The notes: a model not told the origin generated them from the sequence alone. 64,000 nucleotides of DNA from Mycolicibacterium rufum (GCF_022374875.2 NZ_CP092427.2:4898001-4962000); one strand, 5' to 3'; shown: positions 39,652-50,002, counted from the first letter of the stretch. Numbers and translations: made by a program.

Positions 39652-39933
39652 ATGACGGGGAAGATCGGATCGGCCGCTGCCGCGGTCCTCGCGGCCGCTG
39701 CCGGCGTGCTGCTGTCGCCGGCGATGGCGCAAGCCCAGGACCCGGTGTGCCCGGAGGGCACCTACTGGGACGCCGCGATCCACCAGTGCGCTCCGGTCAC
39801 CGTGTACGTCGATCCCGCTCCCGTGGTCGGACCCGTCGGTCCGGTCGGCGTGGGCGGCGTGGTCGGGCCCGTGGGACCGGGACCGGTCGGTCCGGGACCC
39901 GTCGGTCCCGGTCCCCTCGGCCCCGGCCGCTGA
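39652..39933 (+). CDS. Small secreted Pro-Gly-Val repeat protein
   Basis: The 93-residue protein has a clear Sec signal peptide (basic MTGKIG, hydrophobic AAAAVLAAAAGVLL, cleavage after AQA at about residue 28). The mature part has two cysteines (VCPEG and HQCAP) that could form a disulfide, then a collagen-like tail of GPVGPG repeats to the end. No enzyme domain is present. It is probably exported or cell-wall located; role unknown. It stands alone between two minus-strand genes. Confidence 0.75.
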   Translation: MTGKIGSAAAAVLAAAAGVLLSPAMAQAQDPVCPEGTYWDAAIHQCAPVTVYVDPAPVVGPVGPVGVGGVVGPVGPGPVGPGPVGPGPLGPGR

Positions 39934-39940
39934 GCGTCGC

Positions 39941-40822
39941 TCAGCCGACGTCGTCGGCGATGCGGGTGATGTCCGACGGGCGCACCCGGCAGCACCCGCC
40001 GACGATGCGGGCGCCTGCGGCCACCCACTGCGGCACCAGCCCGGGCTGCCACGACGACGAACCCGTCCAGACGCGGCGCGGACCGTCCCACACCTCACCG
40101 CTGTTGGGGTAGACGACGACGGGCTTGCCGGTCACCTCCCGGGCCCGCCGCACCGCGGGCAGGACGTCGCCGGGCGCGCAGCAGTTCACCCCGACGGCGA
40201 TGACCTCGGGCACGTCGGCGACGACCGCGAAGGCCTCCGCCAGCGGCTGGCCCGCACGGGTGGTGTCCCCGGCGATCGTGAACGACACCCACGCCGGCAG
40301 TCCCACGTCGCGGAGCAGGTCGACGACGGCCGCGGCCTCGTCGACGTCGGGGAGGGTCTCGACGGCCAGCAGGTCCGGACCGGCGTCGGCGATGACCTCC
40401 ATGCGGGGTCGGTGCCAGTCGCGCAGCTGCGCCACGGTCAGCCCGTAGCGGCCCACGTACTCCTCGCCGTTGGCCAACGACGCACCGTATGGGCCGATGG
40501 ACGCTGCCACCCAGCCGTCGCCGACGGCGTCCCGCGCCTCTCTGGCCAGTTCCACCCCGCGCCGCATCAAGGCCTGCGCGGCCGGCCGCTCGATGCCGCG
40601 GGCCGCGAAACCCTCGAACGACGCCTGATAGGTGGCCGAGGTGGCGACGGCAGCGCCCGCGCGGAAGAACGCGGTGTGCACGGCGACGATCTCGTCGGGG
40701 GCGTCGGCGAGCAGCCGCGCCGACCACAGATCATCGGAGAGGTCGTGTCCGCGCGCCTCGAGCTCGGTGGCCAGCCCACCGTCGCTGACCAGCACCGCGT
40801 CGCTGAGCGAGGGGAGTTTCAC
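39941..40822 (-). CDS. mmuM: Homocysteine S-methyltransferase (S-methylmethionine-using type)
   Basis: The 293-residue enzyme transfers a methyl group from S-methylmethionine or S-adenosylmethionine to homocysteine, making methionine. It carries the zinc ligands as a Cys in GVNCCAP and the pair in GGCCRVRP near the C-terminus, with the N-terminal SDGGLATELEARG of the family. GTG 40822 gives MKLPSLSDAVLVSDGG, aligned with the M. tuberculosis Rv2458 start; the longer frame to 41038 is not supported. Divergent from clpX, with a 263-base gap that must hold both promoters. Confidence 0.92.
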   Translation of the reverse strand: MKLPSLSDAVLVSDGGLATELEARGHDLSDDLWSARLLADAPDEIVAVHTAFFRAGAAVATSATYQASFEGFAARGIERPAAQALMRRGVELAREARDAVGDGWVAASIGPYGASLANGEEYVGRYGLTVAQLRDWHRPRMEVIADAGPDLLAVETLPDVDEAAAVVDLLRDVGLPAWVSFTIAGDTTRAGQPLAEAFAVVADVPEVIAVGVNCCAPGDVLPAVRRAREVTGKPVVVYPNSGEVWDGPRRVWTGSSSWQPGLVPQWVAAGARIVGGCCRVRPSDITRIADDVG

Positions 40823-41085
40823 GACGTCACCGTACGTCTCCAGCGCGGATGGGTACTCTCGTTCGGGTAACGGCGGCGACACGCCAGAGACACGGTGGCG
40901 CGTTCCGCGGCCGTGGGCACGAGAACAGGCGATATGTTGACGCCACCACACGTGAATATCAGCGGCGGTATTCGGCCTCATCGGTCGCATAGCTCCGGAA
41001 CATGCGGGTAGCGTCGGAAACGTTGCGGTGCGACCCACCGAATCGATCGATCAGCGACAGCAACAGGAAGTAGGACACCAGCACC

Positions 41086-42366
41086 ATGGCACGCATTGGA
41101 GACGGCGGTGACCTGCTGAAGTGCTCGTTCTGCGGTAAGAGCCAGAAGCAGGTGAAGAAGCTCATCGCCGGACCGGGCGTGTACATCTGCGACGAGTGCA
41201 TCGACCTGTGCAACGAGATCATCGAAGAAGAGCTGGCCGACGCCGATGACGTCAAACTCGACGAGCTGCCCAAACCCGCGGAGATCCGCGACTTCCTCGA
41301 GGGCTACGTCATCGGGCAGGACACCGCCAAGCGCACGCTCGCCGTGGCGGTCTACAACCACTACAAGCGCATCCAGGCGGGGGAGAAGAGCCGCGATTCG
41401 CGCTCGGAGCCCGTGGAACTGGCCAAGTCCAACATCCTGATGCTCGGCCCCACCGGCTGCGGCAAGACCTACCTCGCCCAGACGCTCGCCAAGATGCTCA
41501 ACGTCCCGTTCGCCATCGCGGACGCGACCGCGCTCACCGAGGCCGGGTACGTCGGCGAGGACGTCGAGAACATTCTGCTCAAGCTGATCCAGGCGGCCGA
41601 CTACGACGTCAAGCGCGCCGAGACCGGCATCATCTACATCGACGAGGTCGACAAGATCGCCCGTAAGAGCGAGAACCCGTCGATCACCCGCGACGTGTCC
41701 GGCGAGGGTGTGCAGCAGGCGCTGCTGAAGATCCTCGAGGGCACGCAGGCGTCGGTGCCCCCGCAGGGCGGGCGCAAGCACCCGCATCAGGAATTCATCC
41801 AGATCGACACCACGAACGTGTTGTTCATCGTCGCCGGCGCGTTCGCCGGGCTGGAGAAAATCGTCTCCGACCGCGTCGGCAAGCGCGGTCTGGGCTTCGG
41901 CGCCGAGGTGCACTCGAAGGCCGAGATCGACACGCAGGACCACTTCGCCGAGGTCATGCCCGAGGACCTGATCAAGTTCGGGCTCATCCCCGAGTTCATC
42001 GGCCGTCTTCCGGTCGTCGCCTCGGTCACGAACCTGGACAAGGAGTCGTTGGTCAAGATCCTGTCGGAGCCGAAGAACGCGTTGGTCAAGCAGTACACCC
42101 GCCTCTTCGAGATGGACGGGGTGGAGCTCGAGTTCGCCGAAGACGCGCTCGAGGCCATTGCCGATCAGGCCATCCACCGCGGCACCGGCGCCCGTGGTCT
42201 GCGCGCCATCATGGAGGAAGTCCTGCTGCCGGTGATGTACGACATCCCCAGCCGCGACGACGTCGCCAAGGTGGTCGTCACCAAGGAGACCGTCGAGGAC
42301 AACGTGCTGCCGACGATCGTGCCGCGCAAGGCGCAGCGCCCCGAGCGCCGCGACAAGACCGCCTGA
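41086..42366 (+). CDS. clpX: ClpX, AAA+ unfoldase of ClpP1P2
   Basis: The 426-residue protein has the N-terminal zinc domain (Cys13, 16, 35, 38), Walker A GPTGCGKT at about 121-128, Walker [11 protein letters not shown], sensor and arginine-finger segments, and the GYVGEDVEN pore loop. The ClpP-docking loop reads LGF in [10 protein letters not shown], the actinobacterial form of IGF. It unfolds tagged proteins for ClpP1P2. It ends the core syntenic block; fdhD is convergent after a strong hairpin. Confidence 0.97.
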   Translation: MARIGDGGDLLKCSFCGKSQKQVKKLIAGPGVYICDECIDLCNEIIEEELADADDVKLDELPKPAEIRDFLEGYVIGQDTAKRTLAVAVYNHYKRIQAGEKSRDSRSEPVELAKSNILMLGPTGCGKTYLAQTLAKMLNVPFAIADATALTEAGYVGEDVENILLKLIQAADYDVKRAETGIIYIDEVDKIARKSENPSITRDVSGEGVQQALLKILEGTQASVPPQGGRKHPHQEFIQIDTTNVLFIVAGAFAGLEKIVSDRVGKRGLGFGAEVHSKAEIDTQDHFAEVMPEDLIKFGLIPEFIGRLPVVASVTNLDKESLVKILSEPKNALVKQYTRLFEMDGVELEFAEDALEAIADQAIHRGTGARGLRAIMEEVLLPVMYDIPSRDDVAKVVVTKETVEDNVLPTIVPRKAQRPERRDKTA

Positions 42367-42437
42367 CGACGATCAAGCGGCGAGGGACGAGCCGCGTTGA
42401 GGAGTCAGGCGATCATGCACCGCATAGATACCGCGAG

Positions 42438-42486
42438 AGTGCACTGGCGGTCGCTCAGTCAACAGACTGGCGACCGCCAGTGCACT
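42438..42486. terminator. Bidirectional terminator hairpin between clpX and fdhD
   Basis: AGTGCACTGGCGGTCGC (42438-42454) is perfectly complementary to 42470-42486. With one bulged T, the inner CAGTC/GACTG closes a 4-base AACA loop, giving about 22 bp of stem. It lies between convergent stops at 42366 and 42494. Confidence 0.8.
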
Positions 42487-42493
42487 TTCGGCG

Positions 42494-43378
42494 TCAGCTC
42501 GTGATGCGGTCGGGCCGGGTGTAGACGTTCATCGAGTCGCCGCGCAGGAAGGCGACCAGGGTCACGCCCGACTGGGCCGCCAGATCCACGGCCAGTGACG
42601 ACGGCGCCGACACCGCCGCGAGCACCGGGATGCCGGCCATCACCGCCTTCTGGGTCAGCTCGAACGACGCCCGCCCGCTCACCAGCAGCACCGTGCCGCC
42701 CAGCGGGATCCGATGCTGCTCCAGCGCCCAACCGATGACCTTGTCGACGGCGTTGTGCCGGCCGATGTCCTCGCGCACCACCAGCGGCGCGCCGTCGGTG
42801 TCGAACAGCGCGGCACCGTGCAGGCCGCCGGTGGCCGCGAACACCTTCTGCCGGCTGCGCAGCGTGTCCGGCATCGCTGACAACGTCTCGGCGGCGACAC
42901 TCGACGGATCGTCGCCAGGGGCGTGTTTGCTGACCAGTCGAACGGCTTCCAGTGAGGCCTTGCCGCACACCCCGCACGACGAGGTCGTGTAGAAGTTCCG
43001 TGTCGGGTCGACGTCCGGGGCGGCGACGCCGGGTGTCAGCGTCACGTCGAGCACGTTGTAACTGTTCACCCCGGTGTCGTCCGCGCCCCGGCAATAGCGG
43101 ACCGAAGCGATGTCCTCCCGTCGCGTGACGACGCCCTCGGTGAGCAGGAAGCCCTGCGCCAACTCGACATCGGAACCCGGGGTGCGCATCGTGACGGTCA
43201 GTGCGCGACCGTCGACGCGGATCTCGAGCGGCTCCTCGACGACCAGGGTCTCGGGGCGCGCGGCCGTGCTGTCGGCCGTCACGTGGTGCACCCGTCGGCG
43301 CGCCGTCACCCGGCCCACGGAAATCGCTTTCGCTCGGACATCTGTCCCATTGTGGTCTGTTCGCCCGGTGACGGCCAC
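42494..43378 (-). CDS. fdhD: FdhD sulfurtransferase for formate dehydrogenase molybdenum cofactor
   Basis: The 294-residue protein has the family's paired cysteines in [12 protein letters not shown], which pass sulfur from a cysteine desulfurase to the bis-MGD cofactor of formate dehydrogenase. It also shows [16 protein letters not shown] and [12 protein letters not shown]. No formate dehydrogenase gene is in the window, so its client is encoded elsewhere. The start could be later than 43378, since the first 20 residues are not conserved. Convergent with clpX, divergent from the glutamine synthetase gene. Confidence 0.92.
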   Translation of the reverse strand: MAVTGRTDHNGTDVRAKAISVGRVTARRRVHHVTADSTAARPETLVVEEPLEIRVDGRALTVTMRTPGSDVELAQGFLLTEGVVTRREDIASVRYCRGADDTGVNSYNVLDVTLTPGVAAPDVDPTRNFYTTSSCGVCGKASLEAVRLVSKHAPGDDPSSVAAETLSAMPDTLRSRQKVFAATGGLHGAALFDTDGAPLVVREDIGRHNAVDKVIGWALEQHRIPLGGTVLLVSGRASFELTQKAVMAGIPVLAAVSAPSSLAVDLAAQSGVTLVAFLRGDSMNVYTRPDRITS

Positions 43379-43518
43379 GGCGCCTGGTGGGGACGCCGGT
43401 GACTGCCGCCTTCTGACGTTGACGCGCGCGTAACAGGATCGGCATCGAAGGTTCCTACTGTTGGCCGGTCAATCGTGCGTGAAACAGATGCGGACGACGC
43501 AGCGGATAAGGAAGTCCA

Positions 43519-45696
43519 TTGAGCGGTAACTCGGTACGCCTGCAGGCGATCAACAACGTCGAAGCGTATGTCCCGCCGGCGATCAGCTTCGACCCGGCCG
43601 AGGCGCCCGGCGAGGTGTTCGGATCGAATGTGTTCACCAAGGCGGAGATGCAGCTGCGCCTGCCGAAGTCGGTGTACAAGTCGGTGGTCGCCACCATCGA
43701 GAAGGGCGCCAAGCTCGACCCGGCGGTGGCCGACTCGGTGGCCTCGGCGATGAAGGACTGGGCGCTGTCGAAGGGCGCGACCCACTACGCGCACGTCTTC
43801 TACCCGATGACCGGGCTGACCGCCGAAAAGCACGACAGCTTCCTGGAGCCGGTCTCGGACGGGCAGACGCTGGCCGAGTTCGCCGGTAAGACGCTGATCC
43901 AGGGCGAGCCGGACGCGTCGAGCTTCCCGTCGGGCGGACTGCGCAGCACCTTCGAGGCCCGCGGATACACCGGTTGGGACGTCACCAGCCCGGCCTACAT
44001 CCTGGAGAATCCGAACGGCAACACGCTGTGCATCCCGACGGTGTTCGTGTCGATGACCGGCGAGGCCCTCGACTACAAGACCCCGCTGCTGCGCAGCCAG
44101 CAGGCGATGGGCGCGCAGGCCGAGCGCATCCTGAAGCTGTTCGGGCACAAGAATTTCGACAACATCGTGTCCTTCTGCGGTCCGGAGCAGGAGTACTTCC
44201 TGGTCGACCGGCACTTCTTCCTCGCCCGGCCCGACCTGATCAACGCCGGCCGCACCCTGTTCGGCGCCAAGCCGCCGAAGGGTCAGGAGTTCGACGACCA
44301 CTACTTCGGCTCGGTTCCCGAGCGGGTGCTGGGCTTCATGATGGACACCGAGCGTGAGCTGTTCAAGCTCGGCATCCCGGCCAAGACGCGTCACAACGAG
44401 GTCGCCCCCGGGCAGTTCGAGATCGCGCCGATGTTCGAGCGGGCCAACATCGCCGCCGATCACCAGCAGCTGCTGATGACGATCTTCCGCAACGTGGCCA
44501 AGAAGCACGGCATGGAATGCCTGTTCCACGAGAAGCCGTTCGCCGGCGTCAACGGCTCCGGCAAGCACGTCAACTTCTCGATGGGTAACGCGCAGTTCGG
44601 CAGCCTGCTGGTGCCCGGCGACACCCCGCACGAGAACGCGCAGTTCCTGGTGTTCTGCGCCGCCGTGATCCGGGCCGTGCACAAGTTCGCCGGCCTGTTG
44701 CGCGTGTCGGTGGCCTCGGCCACCAACGATCACCGTCTCGGGGCGAACGAGGCTCCGCCGGCGATCATCTCGATCTTCCTCGGCGCACAGCTGGCCGACG
44801 TGTTCGAGCAGATCGCCAAGGGGGCCGCGACGTCGTCGAAGGGCAAGGGCTCCATGATCATCGGCGTCGACACGCTGCCCGAGCTGCCGACCGATCCGGG
44901 CGACCGCAACCGCACCAGCCCGTTTGCGTTCACCGGCAACAGGTTCGAGTTCCGGGCGCCGGGCTCGGGTCAGACGATCAACGTACCGATGATCATCCTG
45001 AACACGATCATGGCCGACTCGTTGGATTACATGGCGACCGTGCTGGAGACCGCGGTGGGGGCCGGCGAGGACTTCGACCAGGCGGTGCAGAAGCTGCTGA
45101 CCGAGATCATCACCGAGCACGGCGCGGTGGTGTTCAACGGTGACGGCTACTCGGAGAACTGGCAGATCGAGGCCGCCGAGCGGGGGCTGCCGAACCTGAA
45201 GACGACGCTCGACGCGATCCCCGAACTGATCAAGGCCGACGCGATCGAGGTGTTCGAGCGCTACGGGGTGTTCAACGAGCGAGAGTTGCACAGCCGCTAC
45301 GAAGTTCGTCTCGAGCAGTACGCGCTGACGATCGGTGTCGAGGCGAAGCTGGCCCTCGAACTCGGCACGACGGTGATCCTGCCCGCCGCGGTGCGGTACC
45401 AGACCGAGCTGGCGCAGAACGTGGCCACACTCAAGGCGGCCGGTGTCGCGGCCGATACCGCGCTTCTGGAGGCGGTGTCGGCTCCGATCGCCGATCTGAC
45501 TGCGGCGCTGGCCGCTCTGAAGGCCGGGCTGGCCGACCATTCCGCGGAGTCCGCGCTCGACGAAGCCACGCATGCGCAGACGGTCCTGCTGCCCGCGATG
45601 GACGCCGTGCGCGCGGCCGCCGACACCCTCGAGGGTGTGGTGGCCGACGACCTGTGGCCGCTGCCGACGTATCAGGAGATGCTCTACATCCTGTAG
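43519..45696 (+). CDS. glnN: Glutamine synthetase type III
   Basis: At 725 residues this is the large GSIII class and not the GlnA (about 475) type. Signature runs are GRGYTGWD-like [38 protein letters not shown] with the catalytic/metal Glu, [12 protein letters not shown] and [14 protein letters not shown]. It makes glutamine from glutamate and ammonium with ATP, as a dodecamer in characterised cases. It starts at TTG 43519 with AAGGAAG upstream, which may limit its level. It is extra to the usual mycobacterial GlnA set. The lipoprotein gene is convergent 10 bases downstream. Confidence 0.9.
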   Translation: MSGNSVRLQAINNVEAYVPPAISFDPAEAPGEVFGSNVFTKAEMQLRLPKSVYKSVVATIEKGAKLDPAVADSVASAMKDWALSKGATHYAHVFYPMTGLTAEKHDSFLEPVSDGQTLAEFAGKTLIQGEPDASSFPSGGLRSTFEARGYTGWDVTSPAYILENPNGNTLCIPTVFVSMTGEALDYKTPLLRSQQAMGAQAERILKLFGHKNFDNIVSFCGPEQEYFLVDRHFFLARPDLINAGRTLFGAKPPKGQEFDDHYFGSVPERVLGFMMDTERELFKLGIPAKTRHNEVAPGQFEIAPMFERANIAADHQQLLMTIFRNVAKKHGMECLFHEKPFAGVNGSGKHVNFSMGNAQFGSLLVPGDTPHENAQFLVFCAAVIRAVHKFAGLLRVSVASATNDHRLGANEAPPAIISIFLGAQLADVFEQIAKGAATSSKGKGSMIIGVDTLPELPTDPGDRNRTSPFAFTGNRFEFRAPGSGQTINVPMIILNTIMADSLDYMATVLETAVGAGEDFDQAVQKLLTEIITEHGAVVFNGDGYSENWQIEAAERGLPNLKTTLDAIPELIKADAIEVFERYGVFNERELHSRYEVRLEQYALTIGVEAKLALELGTTVILPAAVRYQTELAQNVATLKAAGVAADTALLEAVSAPIADLTAALAALKAGLADHSAESALDEATHAQTVLLPAMDAVRAAADTLEGVVADDLWPLPTYQEMLYIL

Positions 45697-45706
45697 ACGC
45701 GGTGAC

Positions 45707-46792
45707 TCAGCCGGGGTCGATAATCTGCACGACCCCGGCAGTCACGCCGGCGACGAACAGCCGACCGGTCTTGGCGTCGACCCCGACGGTGTACGGATTC
45801 TGCACCGTGGCAATGATTTTCACCTCACGCGGTGTCGGCTCGGCCATGTCGTAGCCGATGACCTCGTTGGTGCCCGACGACGCGACCCAGAGGCGGTCGC
45901 GGGTGGGGTCGTAGGTGATGCCGTACGGACCGCCGGGCTGCGCGATCTCGGCGATCTGGCGGGGCGAGGTGTCGAACACCCGGACCGCGTCGCCGCGCGT
46001 ATCCGCGGCGATGTATCGGCCGTGCTTGTCGGCCACCAGATGGGTCGGTCCATCGCCGGCGGGCGTGGAGCCGACGATCGTCAGGTTCTCGGTGTCGTAC
46101 ACCGTCAGGTCGTTCTTGCGGACATCGAGCATGCCCATCCGGTCGCCCACCGGCGCCATGCCGGCGGGCTGGACGCTGTCGGTGAAGACCTTCACGATGT
46201 CGTCGCCGCGCAGCACGGTGACGGTGCCACCGAGCTCGTTGGCGACGAACACCGTTCCGTTGGGCGCCTCGGACGCGTCGTGCGGCACGGTGCCGGTGAT
46301 GATCTGCGACTCCGCCCGGCCGCCGGGTAGCTCGACGCGAACCAGCGCGTTGGCGCTCTCCACCGGGACCAGTACGGGGCCGCCGGGTTTGGCGAGCTGC
46401 AGGTGCCGGGCCACGCCCGGAAGGGGAGTGCGTCCAGTGATCTCACCGGTGTCAGCGTTGATCAGGACCAGCTGGTTGGGTTTGCGAGTGGCGACGGCCA
46501 CGGTTCGGGTGGCGGCGTCGACGACGATTCCTTCGGGTGCGGAGCCCACCGGCACCTGTCGGCCCGGCGGCGGTGGCTGCGGCGCGGGCGCCGACTGGGG
46601 TTCGGCGGCGGGCGGCAGGCTGTCGGTAGGTGGACGGGTGCCCTCAGTCGGGGCTCCCGGCGGAATCAACCCCGTCGTGGTCGGCGTGCTGACCGGCGCG
46701 GAGGGAGTGGTGGACGGCGTCGCCTGGTCGACGTCCTGACCGCTGCACCCGCCGACGAGAAGGGCCAGGGCGAGCAGCAGCCGATACCTCAT
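45707..46792 (-). CDS. Lipoprotein with YncE-like beta-propeller
   Basis: The 361-residue protein has a signal peptide ending in the lipobox LVGGC (Cys16), then about 60 residues of Pro, Thr and Ser linker and a propeller of repeated blades (VAVATRKPNQLVLINADTG, VFVANELGGTVTVLRG, VASSGTNEVIGYDM). YncE-type propellers are periplasmic and may bind nucleic acid or act as scaffolds; the role here is unknown. It is lipid-anchored to the outer face of the plasma membrane. Convergent with the glutamine synthetase gene. Confidence 0.85.
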   Translation of the reverse strand: MRYRLLLALALLVGGCSGQDVDQATPSTTPSAPVSTPTTTGLIPPGAPTEGTRPPTDSLPPAAEPQSAPAPQPPPPGRQVPVGSAPEGIVVDAATRTVAVATRKPNQLVLINADTGEITGRTPLPGVARHLQLAKPGGPVLVPVESANALVRVELPGGRAESQIITGTVPHDASEAPNGTVFVANELGGTVTVLRGDDIVKVFTDSVQPAGMAPVGDRMGMLDVRKNDLTVYDTENLTIVGSTPAGDGPTHLVADKHGRYIAADTRGDAVRVFDTSPRQIAEIAQPGGPYGITYDPTRDRLWVASSGTNEVIGYDMAEPTPREVKIIATVQNPYTVGVDAKTGRLFVAGVTAGVVQIIDPG

Positions 46793-46921
46793 GCTTCGGG
46801 TCTACCCGATCACGCTGTTGCGGACTCCCCGCGGAGGGCGTCGTAAGAAAGCCGAAACCCGTGTTTGGTCGCCGACCGGCAGGGAATCTGCAGCCGTGTC
46901 TGTGCACAGGATGTGGCCGCC

Positions 46922-47123
46922 GTGGCCGGGCTGACGCTGCTGCTCGGGTTGGCGGCCGCCACCGTCCTACTCGCGCCGCTCGCCGAGCGCATCAGCCTCC
47001 CGTACCCCGTCATCCTCCTGATGTTCGGGCTGGCCCTGGCTTTCGTTCCCGGGATGCCGTCGCCGACGGTGAACGCCGAGCTGATCCTGCCGCTCGTGCT
47101 GCCTCCGCTGCTGTTCGCCGCGG
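46922..47123 (+). pseudogene. CPA1 Na+/H+ antiporter, 5' fragment cut by an insertion element
   Basis: This fragment codes the first 67 or so residues of an antiporter: MAGLTLLLGLAAATVLLAPL, two membrane helices and LPLVLPPLLFAA, where CPA1 proteins read on into the next helix. I take GTG 46922; GTG 46913 is also possible. The frame runs into the insertion element and ends soon after. Removing 47124-48611 and one copy of the 8-bp duplication joins it in frame to the 3' fragment, giving LLFAAARRTSWRQF. Confidence 0.88.
47116..47123. repeat. Target site duplication, left copy
   Basis: CGCCGCGG here is identical to 48612-48619, on the two sides of the insertion element. An 8-bp duplication fits the IS256 family. 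Confidence 0.85.
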
Positions 47124-48611
47124 GGTGGCGTCCAGATTCCGGTGTAAATCGGCGGGCGCAGGTTCTTGCTTCGGTGGGTGATGTTACGCGGTGGCGCTGA
47201 CAGTTTCGGTGCTGTGGGTGGCGGGCTCGGAGGTGTGCTGGGGTCGCAGTTGTCGGGGCGGGTGCAGCAGGCTGCGGCGGAGGTCTTGAAGCTGGCGCAG
47301 TCCGGCGGGGGTCATGGTTAGTCCGCGCCAGCCGCGCGATGCGCGGTCGAGCACGGCCCAGACGATGCTGATGCAGCTGGTCTCACCGGGAAATCGGCCG
47401 ATAACCTTTGCGCGGCGGCGGGTTTCGCCGAAGGTGCGCTCGATGAAGTTCGAATGCCGGATGCGGTGGTGATGCTCGGTTGGGAACCGCAGATAGGCGG
47501 TGAGGCCCTCGCGGTCGGTGGTCAGGATCTTCATCGCCGCCGGGTAGATGGCGGCGTAGCGGTCGGCGAACGCGGTCAGGCGGGCATCGACTGACTCCAC
47601 CAGGCGCGGGCCGGGTTCGGTGTTGAGTTCATCGGTGTCAAAGCAGGCCCAGTAGCCGTCGCGGATCTCTGCTTGCATCCCGGTCGGGATCTTGGCCAAG
47701 ACGTTGCGTACCCGGTGGATGAGGCATCGTTGCCGCAGGGCTTGCGGGAAGACCTGCTCGATGGCAGCGATCAGGCCGCGAGCGCCATCGGAGACGACCA
47801 GCAGCGGACACGTCAGGCCCCGGTCGCGCAGATCGGTCAGGAAATCAGCCCAGGCGTCGGTTGACTCCCCGGTGCCGGGGGCCAGGCCCACGAAGACCGG
47901 CTTGCCATCGGTGGTGATCCCCCAGGCGGCCAGGACCGGCTCGGCCGGCGAGCCCGGATGCATCCGGAAGAACGAGGCATCCAGGAACAGGTAGTCCAGC
48001 ATGACATCATCGAGGCGCCGGGCCGCCCAGCTGTCGTACTCGGTTTTGATTGCTTGACATACTTGCGACACAGTCGATTTCGAGATCGCGGCCTGATCAC
48101 CGAGCGCATCAGCGAGGGTGGCCTCAACATCGCGCACCGACAGCCCACGCACGAATGAGGCGATCACCAGCGACTCCAACGCGTTGGTCTTGGTGACGTT
48201 CTTGCCGAACAGCCGCGAGGCGAACGCAGCGGTCGTGCCGCGCAGCTTGGGACGCTCCAAGGTGACCGGACCCGCAGTGGTCTTGACCGTCACCGCCCGA
48301 TAGCCGTTGCGTGACCCCGGCTGCGCACCCGGTGCCGCTGCGGTGCGCTGGTAGCGATCACGGCCGAGGAACTCGGTCACCTCGGCCTCCAACGCGGCCT
48401 GCATCAGCAACTGCGCCCCAAGGCGGGCCACCTCCTCCAGAATCTCGGGCAATTCACGATCGGAGGCGAACAGCTCGTCGATCTTGGCGCGGACACGGTC
48501 GGTCGGGGATACTCGTGCAGGCACGGGCGTAGGTCCTTTCTTCGATGACTTGGTAGGTCTCGAAGCAGAACCTACGCCCGGCCCCATTTACACCGGTTTC
48601 AGGACGCGACC
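47124..48611 (-). mobile_element. IS256-family insertion sequence, complete
   Basis: The 1488-bp element has imperfect terminal inverted repeats of about 26 bp: the left end GGTGGCGTCC and the right end (on the complement) GGTCGCGTCC differ at one of ten positions, and both continue after a short variable part into CCGGTGTAAAT. The GTCC-N8-GTGTAAA spacing is like that of IS256 itself. It carries one transposase gene on the minus strand and a perfect 8-bp target duplication, so the insertion is recent and the element looks intact. Confidence 0.9.
47184..48524 (-). CDS. IS256-family (Mutator-type) transposase
   Basis: The 446-residue DDE enzyme starts at GTG 48524, which follows AAAGGA. Catalytic residues are seen as Asp182 (FLDASF), Asp246 (VVSDGARG) and Glu362 (SNFIERTFGETRRR), with the family C/D-x2-H motif near RQRCLIHRVRN. 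No frameshift or stop interrupts it. It should cut and reinsert the element through a circular intermediate, as the family does. It is transcribed against the disrupted antiporter gene. Confidence 0.95.
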   Translation of the reverse strand: MPARVSPTDRVRAKIDELFASDRELPEILEEVARLGAQLLMQAALEAEVTEFLGRDRYQRTAAAPGAQPGSRNGYRAVTVKTTAGPVTLERPKLRGTTAAFASRLFGKNVTKTNALESLVIASFVRGLSVRDVEATLADALGDQAAISKSTVSQVCQAIKTEYDSWAARRLDDVMLDYLFLDASFFRMHPGSPAEPVLAAWGITTDGKPVFVGLAPGTGESTDAWADFLTDLRDRGLTCPLLVVSDGARGLIAAIEQVFPQALRQRCLIHRVRNVLAKIPTGMQAEIRDGYWACFDTDELNTEPGPRLVESVDARLTAFADRYAAIYPAAMKILTTDREGLTAYLRFPTEHHHRIRHSNFIERTFGETRRRAKVIGRFPGETSCISIVWAVLDRASRGWRGLTMTPAGLRQLQDLRRSLLHPPRQLRPQHTSEPATHSTETVSATA

Positions 48612-48619
48612 CGCCGCGG
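48612..48619. repeat. Target site duplication, right copy
   Basis: CGCCGCGG, identical to 47116-47123; see the insertion element entry. Confidence 0.85.
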
Positions 48620-49980
48620 CGCGGCGCACCTCATGGCGACAGTTCCTGGACAACCGCAGGGCGATCGGTCTGCTCGCCATCGCGTTGGTGGGTGTCACGG
48701 CCTTCGCGGTCGGCGCGGTGCTGCACGCGATCGTGCCCGGGCTGCCGCTCATCGCGGCGATCGCGCTCGGCGCCGCGGTGGCCCCGCCCGACCCCGTCGC
48801 GGCCACCGCGGTCGCCCACAAACTGCGGCTGCCCCGCCGGCTGCGCACGATCCTCGAAGGGGAGGGGCTGTCCAACGACGCCACCTCGTTGGTGCTCTAC
48901 GAAGTAGCCGTCGCCTCGACGGTGACAGGGGCTTTCGCACCGTGGCATGCGGGCGCGGCGCTGGGCGCGGCCGTCGTCATCGGCGTCCTGGTGGGGGTGG
49001 CGATCGCCGCCGCGACGCGCTGGCTGCTCAAGAAGCTGCCGGCGCATCCGGCGGGCAGTGCCCTGGTGCTGGTGATGCCGTTCGCCGCGTATGTGGCCGC
49101 CGACGCCGCGCACGGCAGCGGTGTGCTGGCGGTGGTCACCATCGCGCTGGGGCTCAGCCGTTATGCCGATCACGAATCCGCCCTGACCCGCCTGGTGTCG
49201 GGAAATACCTGGGAGATCATCGAATTGCTGGTCACCGGGGCGGCCTTCGCGTTCGTCGGTCTGGAGCTACGGGCGGTCGCCGACCAGGTGGACGGGCCGG
49301 TGAGCGCGTTGATCGGCCAGGCTTTGGTGATCACCGGGGTCGTCGTCGTGGTGCGGTTCCTGTGGATCTTCCCGATCGCGGCGCTCGACGAACGACTTCT
49401 GCGCCGGCGACGAGACCGCGCCGAGCCCGTCGGATGGCGGGAGATGACGGTCGCTTCGTGGGCGGGCATGCGCGGTGTGGTCACCCTCGCCGCGGTGCTG
49501 GCACTGCCCGCCGATTTCCCCGAGCGCGACCGCCTGATCTTCATCGCGTTCGTCGTCATCATCGCCACGATGCTCGCCCAAGGCCTCACCCTGCCGCTGA
49601 TCGTGAGGCGGCTCGGCGTCACTGCGTCGGCCGACGAACAGGACGCGGAGGAACAGGAACTCATGAAGCGGGCCCGCGACGCCGGGTTCCGGCGTCTCGA
49701 CGAGGTGCGCGACCGCAGCGAGGTGGACCCCGGCGTGGTCGACGAGGCCCGCGACAACGCCGACCGCATGTGGCACTCGATGGGTATCACCGATGACGGC
49801 GCGCGCGGGCGAAGCGGGCATCGGGCCGGCAACGCCCACACGGTCAACGCGTTGAAGGAAGAGGTGCTCGAAGCCGCCCGCGACGCGGTGGTCGGAGCCC
49901 GCGCCGAGTCGGGCGCGGACCCCACGGTCGTCGATCGCGTGCTGCGCCGGCTCGACGCCCGGGGCACCGACTCCAGCTGA
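48612..49980 (+). pseudogene. CPA1 Na+/H+ antiporter, 3' fragment
   Basis: This is the rest of the broken antiporter, about 455 codons in an undamaged frame. It has AVAPPDPVAATAVAHK, EGEGLSNDATSLVLYE with the transport-site Asp, WAGMRGVVTLAAVLALP and a charged cytosolic tail. The open frame runs back into the right end of the element to 48484, so a promoter reading out of the element could yield a chimeric, N-terminally altered product without the first two helices; function is unlikely. Lack of other damage supports recent disruption. The intact relative is at 29035-30723. Confidence 0.88.
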
Positions 49981-50002
49981 CGGGCTGTGGGATCCTTCCA
50001 GC

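Noticed and set aside
40823-41085. Possible riboswitch or small RNA in the mmuM-clpX gap
   Set aside because: No SAM-riboswitch-like core or strong conserved stem was found; it most likely holds only the two divergent promoters, and I could not place their boxes with confidence.
48484-49980. A 498-codon gene starting inside the right end of the insertion element
   Set aside because: The first 40 or so codons are insertion element and duplication sequence; the remainder is the 3' part of the disrupted antiporter, so it is annotated as a fragment.
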